This document shows positions 1 to 6,365 of a DNA stretch of 6,694 bases, one piece after another. The stretch is from Pseudomonadota bacterium (GTDB lineage Bacteria > Pseudomonadota > Alphaproteobacteria > Sphingomonadales > Sphingomonadaceae), in NCBI GenBank assembly GCA_030271595.1, contig JARXKO010000020.1, forward strand, positions 7,586 through 14,279, given 5' to 3'. The notes below the pieces were generated by a model. The model did not search any database, had not been told where the DNA came from, and saw nothing but the letters and a program-made list of their open reading frames with translations. Within the stretch, counting starts at the first letter, position 1, and the number at the start of each line of letters is the position of its first letter. A program made the translations under genes and the position numbers.

Positions 1-1190
1 GTCCCGCCCCAATGGGCGATGGCCGGCTGGGCGTTGCGCACGAGCTTCAATTCCTTGACGATCCAGCTCTTGTGCAACGCTTCGGGATAGGCCTCGAGCC
101 GGTCGCCCGAACGATCGGCGGCAATCGCATCGAACGCGGCCTCGGCGGCCAGCATGCCCGATTTCATCGCCGTATGCGTGCCCTTGATCCGCGGCACGTT
201 CACGAACCCGGCCGAACAGCCGATCAGCGCGCCGCCGGGGAACACCAGCGTTGGGATCGCCTGGTACCCGCCCTCGTTGATCGCCCTCGCGCCGTAGGAA
301 ACCCGCCGACCGCCCTCGATTTCGGCGCGGATGGCGGGATGGGTCTTCCACCGCTGGAATTCCTCGAACGGCGACAGATAGGGATTGGCGTAATCGAGCG
401 CGACGACGAAGCCGAGCGCGACCTGGTTATTTTCCTGGTGATAGAGAAATCCCCCGCCCCAGGCATCGGTCAGCGGCCAGCCTTGGCTGTGGATCACTCG
501 TCCGGGCTTATGTTTGTCCGCAGGAATATCCCATAATTCCTTGAGACCGATGCCGAAAACTTGCGGTCCGCTGTCTTCGCGTAGTCTGAACACCTCGCTC
601 AGCCGCTTGGTCAGGCTGCCGCGCGCGCCCTCGGCGAACAAGGTGTAGCGGGCGTGCAATTCCATTCCCTGCTGGTAATCGGGGCGATGGCTGCCATCGC
701 GGGCGATGCCGAGATCGCCGGTGGCGACGCCCTTGACCGATCCGTCCTCGTGATACAGCACTTCGGCGGCCGGAAAGCCGGGGAAAATCTCGACCCCGAG
801 CTCCTCCGCCTGCCCCGCCAGCCAGCGGGTGAAATTGCCCAGGCTGAGGGTATAGGTGCCCTTGTTCCGCATGAACCGCGGCAGCAGTGCCTCGGGCAAT
901 ACGAACTTGCCCTTCTCGCGCAGCACCCAATGGTGGTTCTCGCTCACCGGAACCGTCAGGGGCGCACCCCTGTCCTTCCACTCGGGGATGAGCTCGTTGA
1001 GTGCGACCGGGTCGACCACCGCGCCCGACAGGATATGCGCCCCGACCTCGCTTCCTTTTTCGAGGATGCAGACCGACACGTCGCGCCCCGCTTCGCTGGC
1101 CAGCTGCTTCAATTTGATCGCCGCGCTCAGCCCCGCCGGCCCGGCGCCGACGATGACCACGTCATATTGCATCGATTCGCGCGCGCTCAT
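1..1190 (-). CDS. Electron transfer flavoprotein-ubiquinone oxidoreductase (ETF-QO), partial, C-terminus off the left edge
   Basis: ETF-QO takes electrons from reduced electron transfer flavoprotein through FAD and a [4Fe-4S] cluster and passes them to ubiquinone at the inner membrane, linking acyl-CoA and amino-acid dehydrogenases to respiration. The reverse-strand frame reads open from ATG 1190-1188 to the window edge, 396 codons; the family is about 550 residues, so the C-terminal part with the cluster cysteines is missing only because the window ends. It opens with a Rossmann FAD motif, VVIVGAGPAGL (G15, G17, G20), followed by EKGSEVGAHILSGAVVDP, a stretch typical of this family. Further on it has LKELWDIP, the family block GCSAGFVNVPRIKGTHTAMK, and ELKLVRNAQPA near the edge. 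A GAGAGG Shine-Dalgarno lies 4 nt before this ATG. A second in-frame ATG at codon 7 (1172-1170) is possible. It is transcribed divergently from the UDG-like gene. Symbols used elsewhere are etfD, fixC and ETFDH. Confidence 0.95.
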   Translation of the reverse strand, partial: MSARESMQYDVVIVGAGPAGLSAAIKLKQLASEAGRDVSVCILEKGSEVGAHILSGAVVDPVALNELIPEWKDRGAPLTVPVSENHHWVLREKGKFVLPEALLPRFMRNKGTYTLSLGNFTRWLAGQAEELGVEIFPGFPAAEVLYHEDGSVKGVATGDLGIARDGSHRPDYQQGMELHARYTLFAEGARGSLTKRLSEVFRLREDSGPQVFGIGLKELWDIPADKHKPGRVIHSQGWPLTDAWGGGFLYHQENNQVALGFVVALDYANPYLSPFEEFQRWKTHPAIRAEIEGGRRVSYGARAINEGGYQAIPTLVFPGGALIGCSAGFVNVPRIKGTHTAMKSGMLAAEAAFDAIAADRSGDRLEAYPEALHKSWIVKELKLVRNAQPAIAHWGG

Positions 1191-1193
1191 GAA

Positions 1194-1199
1194 ACCTCT
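1194..1199 (-). promoter_or_regulatory. Shine-Dalgarno of the ETF-QO gene
   Basis: The reverse strand reads GAGAGG, then TTTC, then ATG. The 4-nt gap is slightly short but usable. It favours the ATG at 1190 over the in-frame ATG at codon 7. Confidence 0.55.
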
Positions 1200-1245
1200 C
1201 GTCGCGCCTGTCGCGCGTTCTGCCGGTGACTGCACTGCCAATTCC

Positions 1246-1274
1246 TTGACCGCGCCGTCAATGGCGGAGACAGT
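1246..1274 (+). promoter_or_regulatory. Candidate promoter of the UDG-slt pair, close to the ATG
   Basis: A TTGACC box (1246-1251, five of six matches to TTGACA) is followed by a 17-nt spacer and GACAGT (1269-1274, three of six matches to TATAAT). Only 6 nt separate this from the ATG at 1281, so transcription would begin at or next to the start codon. The -10 box is weak. An alternative reading is that GGAG at 1266-1269 is a Shine-Dalgarno 11 nt before the ATG; that overlaps the proposed -10 and would need a promoter farther upstream. Confidence 0.35.
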
Positions 1275-1280
1275 GCGGTC

Positions 1281-1991
1281 ATGGGTGGGGACCTCGACAC
1301 GATCGGGCCGGCAGAGGCCAAAAGCGCGCTTGGCTGGTGGCTCGACGCGGGCGTCGATGCCGCCGTCCAGGAAGAGCCGCGCGACTGGCTCAAACCCGCA
1401 CCGCTACCCGCGCCGCAATCCGAAGCGAGGCCGGAGCCGGCCAATGTCCGGATTCCCGACCCCCAATCGCTTGAGGCGCTCAAGGACTGGCTCGCGACCG
1501 GCGCCGACATTCCTTTGGCCAAGGGCGCAGGCCGGCGGGCCTTGCCCCACGGTCCCGAACATGCCGCAGTGATGCTGCTGTGCGAGGCGCCCGGCGGCAG
1601 CGACAACGACCGCCCGATCGGCGGCGAGCCGTGGCAATTGGCCGAGCGCATGCTGGCGGCGATCGGCTTCACTCCCGATCAGGCCTATTCGGCCTCGCTC
1701 AGCTGCGTACATGTGCCGGGCAAGAAGATGAACCCGGCCGAGCGCGAATTATGCGCCGAGATCGCCCGCCGCCATATCCGCCTGGCCCAGCCCAAGCGGC
1801 TCATCCTGCTCGGCGACGGGCCCTGCCAGGCGCTGCTTGGCAAGCCGCTCGCCAATGCCCGCGGTCACGTCCACAAGATCGAAGGCGTGCGCACGGTCGC
1901 GACTTTTCACCCGCGCCACCTCATTCATCGTCCGTTGGACAAATCGCTGGCATGGCGGGATTTGCTGTTGTTGATGGAGGAGGAAGCGTGA
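1281..1991 (+). CDS. Uracil-DNA glycosylase superfamily protein, family-4-like, with a reduced iron-sulfur cysteine set
   Basis: 236 residues. Family-4 uracil-DNA glycosylases remove uracil from DNA at the start of base-excision repair. Seen here: CEAPGGSDND at residues 101-110, matching the family GEAPGxxED motif with the catalytic-region Glu as E102; the SC...NPAERE...C block with C142 and C158 (C-x15-C, the family spacing for two cluster ligands); ILLGDGPCQALLG in the place of the family's LG...ALLG stretch; and FHPRHLI with H210 in the C-terminal HP motif. The usual N-terminal CxxCPL is replaced by GADIPL (G74, I77), so two of four cluster ligands are absent. Residues 1-65 or so form an extra N-terminal region with a Pro/Ala/Glu-rich linker. 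The start has no well-placed Shine-Dalgarno. The stop overlaps the GTG of the transglycosylase gene. Glycosylase activity is inferred; a DNA-binding or altered-substrate protein is also possible. Confidence 0.8.
   Translation: MGGDLDTIGPAEAKSALGWWLDAGVDAAVQEEPRDWLKPAPLPAPQSEARPEPANVRIPDPQSLEALKDWLATGADIPLAKGAGRRALPHGPEHAAVMLLCEAPGGSDNDRPIGGEPWQLAERMLAAIGFTPDQAYSASLSCVHVPGKKMNPAERELCAEIARRHIRLAQPKRLILLGDGPCQALLGKPLANARGHVHKIEGVRTVATFHPRHLIHRPLDKSLAWRDLLLLMEEEA
1976..1983 (+). promoter_or_regulatory. Strong Shine-Dalgarno deciding the GTG start of the transglycosylase
   Basis: GGAGGAGG lies inside the last codons of the UDG-like gene, 4 nt before GTG 1988 (6 nt if the GGAGGA register pairs). 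It supports this GTG over any upstream start, although the reading frame stays open back to 1580. The GTGA overlap with the previous stop suggests translational coupling. Confidence 0.8.
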
Positions 1992-3730
1992 GGGCTCGAC
2001 TGGTCGGTGTGGGCGCATTGCTGTGGACCCTGCCGCTCCACGCGCAGGGCCAGCAGTCGGATCCGCTCGCGCCGATAACTCAACCGGGCCAGGCGCTTCC
2101 CGCGGTTCTCCAGCCGGCACCACCGTCGGTCGTCGTGCCGAAGGATTGGCGCGGGGTGTTCGACGCCATCGGCGCCGGCAATTGGGCGTCTGCCCAGGCC
2201 GGAATCAGCGCGCTCCCGGCCAGTGTTGTGACTCCCGTTGCCAAGGCTGAACTCTATACCGCCAAGGGATCGCCCGCGGTCAGCCTCGACGCGCTCCAGG
2301 CCTTGATCGCCGAGGCGCCCGAATTGCCCCAGGCCGATCAGCTTGCGCGTATGGCGCAGGCGCGCGGAGCGACCACCCCGCTGCTCGTCACTCCCGAGCG
2401 GCGGATGATCGGCCTCGGCTCGGCCCCCGGGCGCTACCGCGCCAAGCCGGTCCAGGGCGATTCGGCCGCCGATCAATTGCGCGACATCCTGACGCCGTAC
2501 GTAAAGGCCGACGATGCCGCCGGCGCGGAGGCGCAATTCCTCCTTTATGCCCCGCAAATGGGTTACGAGGCCCGGGCCGAACTCGGTCAGCGGGTGGCGT
2601 GGATCTATTACATCCTCGGGCTCGACCTCGATGCGCGCCGCGTTGCCGACACCTGGCGCCAGGGGGCGACGGGCGAATGGGCCAGCCAGGCGGCGTGGAT
2701 TTCGGCGCTGTCGTCGTGGCGCATGGGCGATTGCAACAGCGCCTCGACCGCCTTCCAGCAGGTCGCCGCGCTCGCCACCCAGCGGGAACTTCGCGCCGGG
2801 GGCTTTTATTGGGCGGCGCGCGCCGAACAGATGTGCCACCGCCCAGGCTCGGTCGAAGCCCTGCTCCGGTCCGCCGCAGGCCCGGCCGAATCGACCGAGA
2901 GTTTCTACGGGCTGCTGGCGCGCGAGACTCTGGGGATGCCGACCCACCTCGCGAGCGATCCGTTGCTCGGCTTCGACCCGCCGGTCGACCAGCTCGCCAA
3001 CGTCCGCCGGGCGACGGAGCTGGTCCGGATTGGCGAGCCGGCACTGGCCGAGGAATTGATCCGCCATCAGGCCAGGATCGGGCTTCCGACCGAACATCAC
3101 GCCTTGATCCAGGTGGCCAAGAAGCTCGACCTCGCGGCAGTCCAATTGTGGCTTGCGACCAACGGCCAGCCCGGTGCGAGGGCCGCTCCCGCCGACCGCT
3201 ACCCCAACCCCAAATGGGCGCCGCTCAACGGCTGGCGGGTCGATCCGGCGCTTGCCTTCGGCCACATCGTCCAGGAATCCTCGTTTCGCCGGACCGCGGT
3301 CAGCGGCGCCGGGGCCGTCGGGCTGATGCAGGTGCTCCCGATCACCGCCCAGCAGGTGTCGCGCGCCCGCGGCTTGCCCTATTCGATCGGCGCGTTGACC
3401 GATCCGCGCTACAATATGGAATATGGCCAGTGCTTCATCGAGCTGATGCGCGGGTCCTCGGCCACCGCCGGTCAGCTGCCGCGGGTCATCGCTTCCTACA
3501 ACGCCGGGCCGCTCCCCGTCGCGCGCTGGGCGACCATCAACGACAAGGGCGATCCGTTGCTGTGGATCGAAAGCATTCCCTATTGGGAAACGCGTTTTTA
3601 TGTCCCCGCGGTACTGCGCAACATGTGGGTCTATCAGGGCCTCAACAATGAGGACACGTCGACCCTGCGCTCGGTCGTCCAGCACCGCTGGCCCGCGTTC
3701 CCGACCACCATGACGCATATGGCGAACTGA
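1988..3730 (+). CDS. Exported soluble lytic murein transglycosylase, Slt70-like
   Basis: 580 residues from the GTG start; E. coli Slt70 is about 645 with its signal. Enzymes of this type cleave the MurNAc-GlcNAc bond of peptidoglycan in the periplasm, leaving 1,6-anhydro-MurNAc ends, for wall remodelling and recycling. A signal peptide is visible: RAR, then a hydrophobic stretch ending PLHA, with likely cleavage after A19. Residues ~50-400 are Ala-rich helical-repeat sequence like the Slt70 U-shaped superhelix, including WASQAAWISALSSWRMGD. The C-terminal SLT domain has the catalytic Glu in QESSF (E430), GLMQ (445-448), ASYNAGP (502-508) and IPYWETRFYV (530-539), all family signatures. The GTG is preferred because it gives a signal peptide right at the N-terminus and has a strong Shine-Dalgarno; longer upstream starts would bury the signal. 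It probably shares a transcript with the UDG-like gene, with no obvious functional link. Confidence 0.93.
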   Translation: MRARLVGVGALLWTLPLHAQGQQSDPLAPITQPGQALPAVLQPAPPSVVVPKDWRGVFDAIGAGNWASAQAGISALPASVVTPVAKAELYTAKGSPAVSLDALQALIAEAPELPQADQLARMAQARGATTPLLVTPERRMIGLGSAPGRYRAKPVQGDSAADQLRDILTPYVKADDAAGAEAQFLLYAPQMGYEARAELGQRVAWIYYILGLDLDARRVADTWRQGATGEWASQAAWISALSSWRMGDCNSASTAFQQVAALATQRELRAGGFYWAARAEQMCHRPGSVEALLRSAAGPAESTESFYGLLARETLGMPTHLASDPLLGFDPPVDQLANVRRATELVRIGEPALAEELIRHQARIGLPTEHHALIQVAKKLDLAAVQLWLATNGQPGARAAPADRYPNPKWAPLNGWRVDPALAFGHIVQESSFRRTAVSGAGAVGLMQVLPITAQQVSRARGLPYSIGALTDPRYNMEYGQCFIELMRGSSATAGQLPRVIASYNAGPLPVARWATINDKGDPLLWIESIPYWETRFYVPAVLRNMWVYQGLNNEDTSTLRSVVQHRWPAFPTTMTHMAN

Positions 3731-3742
3731 GCGGTCCGCTCA
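3728..3742 (+). repeat. Perfect 15-nt palindrome over the transglycosylase stop codon
   Basis: TGAGCGGTCCGCTCA reads the same on both strands apart from the central base and includes the TGA stop. As RNA it can fold into a 6-bp stem with a GTC loop. Only a weak T-run follows (ATCGTTCTT), so it could be a poor intrinsic terminator, an mRNA 3'-end stabiliser or a protein-binding site just upstream of the next promoter. Confidence 0.5.
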
Positions 3743-3749
3743 ATCGTTC

Positions 3750-3778
3750 TTGAAATGTTCCGCTAGTCCGCATAGACT
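3750..3778 (+). promoter_or_regulatory. Candidate sigma-70-type promoter giving a leaderless radical SAM mRNA
   Basis: TTGAAA (3750-3755, five of six matches) is followed by a 17-nt spacer and TAGACT (3773-3778, four of six matches). The ATG at 3785 starts 7 nt after the end of the -10, where transcription would be expected to begin. No Shine-Dalgarno is visible before this ATG, which fits a leaderless message. This is the best promoter in the window. Confidence 0.55.
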
Positions 3779-3784
3779 GCCGCG

Positions 3785-4855
3785 ATGCCGGTCGAGTCCA
3801 ATCGAGGGCGCGGCGCGACGCGCAACGCCACCCCCACCCGCTTCAACCTCAAGGAGCGCGTGGTCGAAGGCGAATGGCTCGACCAGGTCGAGGCGCTCGA
3901 CGGACTCGCACCGCGCCGGACCACCGTCACGATCGAACATCCGCGGACCATCCTGACGCGCAACAATTCCCCCGACATCGGCTTCGACCGCTCGGTCAAC
4001 GCCTATCGCGGGTGCGAACACGGCTGCATTTATTGCTTCGCCCGGCCGACCCACGCCTTCCACGATCTGTCTCCCGGGGTCGATTTCGAATCGCGGCTGT
4101 TCGTCAAATCCACCGCTGCGCAACTGCTCCATTCGGCGCTGTCCCGCCCGGGCTACGAATGCAAGCCGATCGCAATGGGCACCAACACCGATCCCTATCA
4201 GCCGATCGAGGAGCAGTGGAAGATCACGCGCTCGCTGATCGAATTGCTGGTCGAAACCCGCCACCCCTTCACCATCACCACCAAGTCCAACCGCGTGCTG
4301 CGCGATCTCGATCTGATCAAGCAGGCCGCCGATCTGCGCCTTGCTTCGGTGGCGATTTCGGTCACCTCGCTCGATCCCGCAATCGCCCGAACGCTCGAGC
4401 CGCGCGCGTCGAGTCCGGCCAAGCGCCTCGCCGCGGTCAAGGCGCTCAACGATGCCGGCGTGCCTTGTTACGTCGCCATCGCGCCGGTCATCCCGCAGAT
4501 CACCGACCATGAGCTCGAGCATATCATCGAGGCCGCGGTCGCCGCCGGAGCGCCGGGCGGCTTCTATTTGCCGGTGCGCCTGCCGCATGAGGTCGCGCCG
4601 CTGTTCCGAGCCTGGCTCGACGAGCATTTTCCAGACCGCGCGCGCAAGGTCATGGCGGTGATCCAGTCGCTCCGCGGCGGGCGCGACAATGACCCCGGTT
4701 TCTTCAGCCGGATGCGCGGTTCGGGACCATGGGCCGATTTGCTCCGCACCCGCTTCGACATCGCCTCGAGGAAATACGGGTTGCGCCAGGCGAAGTTCGG
4801 CCTGCGCACCGATTTGTTCGAACCGCCTCAGGGCAACCAGATGCGGCTATTGTGA
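3785..4855 (+). CDS. PA0069-family radical SAM protein (SplB-like, COG1533 type)
   Basis: 356 residues, close to the usual size for this group. Radical SAM enzymes use a [4Fe-4S] cluster to split S-adenosylmethionine into a 5'-deoxyadenosyl radical. The cluster motif is plain: YRGCEHGCIYCFAR with C77, C81 and C84 (CxxxCxxC). It is followed by FESRLFVK, then GTNTDPYQPIE (132-142), TITTKS, and the late barrel stretch VAIAPVIPQITDHE, together characteristic of the PA0069 group related to spore photoproduct lyase. Additional cysteines at C126 and C228 could matter to catalysis. The C-terminal third after the barrel is basic and rich in Arg. The substrate of this group is not established to my knowledge; a DNA-repair role is only suggested by kinship with SplB and the nearby UDG-like gene. 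The ATG is chosen because promoter boxes lie immediately before it and no in-frame alternative with a Shine-Dalgarno is seen. The first 40 residues are a variable, basic lead-in. Confidence 0.93.
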   Translation: MPVESNRGRGATRNATPTRFNLKERVVEGEWLDQVEALDGLAPRRTTVTIEHPRTILTRNNSPDIGFDRSVNAYRGCEHGCIYCFARPTHAFHDLSPGVDFESRLFVKSTAAQLLHSALSRPGYECKPIAMGTNTDPYQPIEEQWKITRSLIELLVETRHPFTITTKSNRVLRDLDLIKQAADLRLASVAISVTSLDPAIARTLEPRASSPAKRLAAVKALNDAGVPCYVAIAPVIPQITDHELEHIIEAAVAAGAPGGFYLPVRLPHEVAPLFRAWLDEHFPDRARKVMAVIQSLRGGRDNDPGFFSRMRGSGPWADLLRTRFDIASRKYGLRQAKFGLRTDLFEPPQGNQMRLL

Positions 4856-4874
4856 CCGATTCGACCAATCGCCG

Positions 4875-4903
4875 ATGACAGGCGCCGGGCGCCGCGCTAG
4901 GCA
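4875..4903 (+). promoter_or_regulatory. Weak candidate promoter of the M28 peptidase gene
   Basis: ATGACA (4875-4880, five of six matches to TTGACA) lies 17 nt before TAGGCA (4898-4903), which ends 7 nt before the ATG at 4911. The -10 matches poorly beyond its initial TA, but the geometry repeats that before the radical SAM gene, and no Shine-Dalgarno is present. The spacer contains a GC-rich inverted repeat. Confidence 0.3.
4881..4893 (+). repeat. Short GC hairpin between the radical SAM and M28 genes
   Basis: GGCGC-CGG-GCGCC can form a 5-bp stem with a 3-nt loop. No T-run follows, so it is a poor terminator candidate. It sits in the spacer of the proposed M28 promoter, where a bound protein could block polymerase. 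Such a short GC repeat can also arise by chance in high-GC DNA. Confidence 0.3.
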
Positions 4904-4910
4904 CCTTCGA

Positions 4911-6338
4911 ATGAACCGCTTGCTCATCGCCGGCCTGCTGCTGGCCGCTGCCGCTCCGCTCGGCGCTCAAGGGGTCGTCGTCGGCCCCGGCCCGGACACG
5001 CCGCTGCCGCCGATCGGTCCCGCGGTCGATCCGCAGGTTGGGGCGCTGCGCGACTCCGCGCTCGATGGCGACACCTATGCCTGGGACATCGTCGAGGGCC
5101 TGACCACCGAAGTCGGGCAGCGGCTTGGCGGCACCGAAGCCGAGGCGCGCGCCCGTGTCTGGGCCGTCGCCAAGCTGACCGCGCTCGGCTTTAGCAACGT
5201 CCACGTCGAACCCTTTCCGATGGGGGTGTGGACCCGCGGCGCCGAAAGCGCCGAGATCATCGCCCCGTTCCCGCAAAAACTGGTCGTTGCAGCGCTCGGC
5301 AACAGCGCCTCGACCGGCCCCGCCGGGGTCACCGGCCAGATCGTCGCCTTCGACAGCGTCGATGCCTTGCGCCGCGCGCCGGACGCCGTGGTCCAGGGCA
5401 AGATCGTGTTCGTCGATCATGACATGCTGCCGACCCAGGACGGCTCGGGCTACGGCCAATTCGGCGCCCCGCGCCGGCAGGGACCGACCGCCGCTTCGCT
5501 CAAGGGAGCGCTGGCGATCGTCGTGCGCTCGATCGGCACCGATCATCACCGCAATCCCCATGCCGGGGTCCAGACCTTTACCGATGGCGCCAGGCCGATC
5601 CCCGCCGGCGCGCTCACCGTGCCCGACGCGGAGCAACTGGCGCGGATCCTCAAGCGCGGCCTGCCGGTGACCATGCACCTGACCCTCGTCAGCCAGGTTC
5701 GCCAGGGCGGCCAGTCGGGCAACGTCATCGCCGAAGTGCCGGGCCGCGACCCGTCGCTTGCTCCGGTCCTCGTCGGCGGCCACCTCGACAGCTGGGACCT
5801 TGGCACGGGCGCGATCGACGATGGCGCCGGGGTGGCGATCACTACCGCGGCCGCAAAGCGCATCATGGATTCAGGACGCCCGCTGCGGACCATCCGAATC
5901 GTCTGGTTCGGGGCCGAGGAAGAGGGGCTGTTCGGCGGCTTCGATTATCTCGCCCGCCACGGCAAGGAAGCGCTGTATGCCGCGGCGGAAAGCGATTTTG
6001 GGGCCGACCATGTGTGGAAGCTCGACAGCAAGCTCGGCCCCGAGCGCAAGGCCGAGGCAGACATGATCGGCGCTTCGGTCGCACCGCTTGGAATCGTCAC
6101 CGGCGCGTTCGACAAGGCCGACGGCTCGGATATCGAACCGCTCATCGGCAGCGGTGTCCCCGGCGTCGCTTTCAGCCAGGATGGGACCCGCTATTTCGAC
6201 ATCCACCACACGCCCGACGACACCCTCGACAAGATCGATCCCATCCAGCTGCGGCAGAATGTCGCGGCGTGGACGGCCATGCTCGCGGTCCTTGCCGGCC
6301 CGATCAAGCCGGACCCGAAACGGCCACCGCGGCGTTGA
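4911..6338 (+). CDS. Exported M28-family zinc metallopeptidase with PA-like insert (carboxypeptidase Q-like)
   Basis: 475 residues. M28 enzymes are two-zinc amino- or carboxypeptidases; the closest known type by motif is plasma glutamate carboxypeptidase (carboxypeptidase Q), which degrades small peptides outside the cytoplasm. A signal peptide runs MNRLLIAGLLLAAAAPLGA, with likely cleavage after A19. A propeptide-like helical part follows, then a PA-type insert at about residues 124-260 (LVVAALG through GKIVFVDHDM), then the catalytic domain. Expected metal and catalytic residues are all present: H291 and D293 in GGHLDSWD, D303 in AIDDGAG, E336 (general base) and E337 in GAEEEGLFGG, D362 in ESDFGAD, and H433 in IHHTPDDT. 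The tail is basic, PDPKRPPRR. The frame is open upstream to 4689, but this ATG puts the signal peptide at the very N-terminus. No Shine-Dalgarno is seen. The small lipoprotein gene follows 27 bp later and is probably co-transcribed. The substrate is unknown. Confidence 0.93.
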   Translation: MNRLLIAGLLLAAAAPLGAQGVVVGPGPDTPLPPIGPAVDPQVGALRDSALDGDTYAWDIVEGLTTEVGQRLGGTEAEARARVWAVAKLTALGFSNVHVEPFPMGVWTRGAESAEIIAPFPQKLVVAALGNSASTGPAGVTGQIVAFDSVDALRRAPDAVVQGKIVFVDHDMLPTQDGSGYGQFGAPRRQGPTAASLKGALAIVVRSIGTDHHRNPHAGVQTFTDGARPIPAGALTVPDAEQLARILKRGLPVTMHLTLVSQVRQGGQSGNVIAEVPGRDPSLAPVLVGGHLDSWDLGTGAIDDGAGVAITTAAAKRIMDSGRPLRTIRIVWFGAEEEGLFGGFDYLARHGKEALYAAAESDFGADHVWKLDSKLGPERKAEADMIGASVAPLGIVTGAFDKADGSDIEPLIGSGVPGVAFSQDGTRYFDIHHTPDDTLDKIDPIQLRQNVAAWTAMLAVLAGPIKPDPKRPPRR

Positions 6339-6353
6339 CCGCACAGTTCAAAC

Positions 6354-6360
6354 AGGAGGA
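6354..6360 (+). promoter_or_regulatory. Strong Shine-Dalgarno of the small lipoprotein gene
   Basis: AGGAGGA ends 5 nt before the ATG at 6366. It is among the best ribosome binding sites in the window and contrasts with the SD-less M28 start just upstream. This suggests the lipoprotein is translated from an internal site on the M28 message. Confidence 0.75.
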
Positions 6361-6365
6361 AGACC

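Noticed and set aside
12..1229. Plus-strand open frames (12-536, 654-1229) across the left part of the window
   Set aside because: They oppose the continuous minus-strand ETF-QO frame, which carries the FAD motif and family blocks. The plus-strand translations match nothing recognisable.
1580..1987. Extension of the transglycosylase frame upstream of the GTG at 1988
   Set aside because: It overlaps the UDG-like gene out of frame, reads as Arg-rich low-complexity sequence, and would bury the signal peptide inside the protein.
2599..3651. 350-codon plus-strand frame inside the transglycosylase gene
   Set aside because: It is an out-of-frame shadow with Arg/Pro-rich composition. The catalytic motifs are in the other frame without interruption, so a frameshift need not be invoked.
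1925..3718. 597-codon open frame on the minus strand opposite the transglycosylase gene
   Set aside because: It lies fully antisense to a gene with clear signal peptide and SLT motifs. Its translation is Arg/Gly/Pro-rich with no recognisable domain, as expected for a shadow frame in high-GC DNA.
4704..5783. 359-codon minus-strand open frame opposite the radical SAM and M28 genes
   Set aside because: It spans two well-supported plus-strand genes and their intergenic gap, and its translation is Arg/Gly/Ala-rich without motifs.
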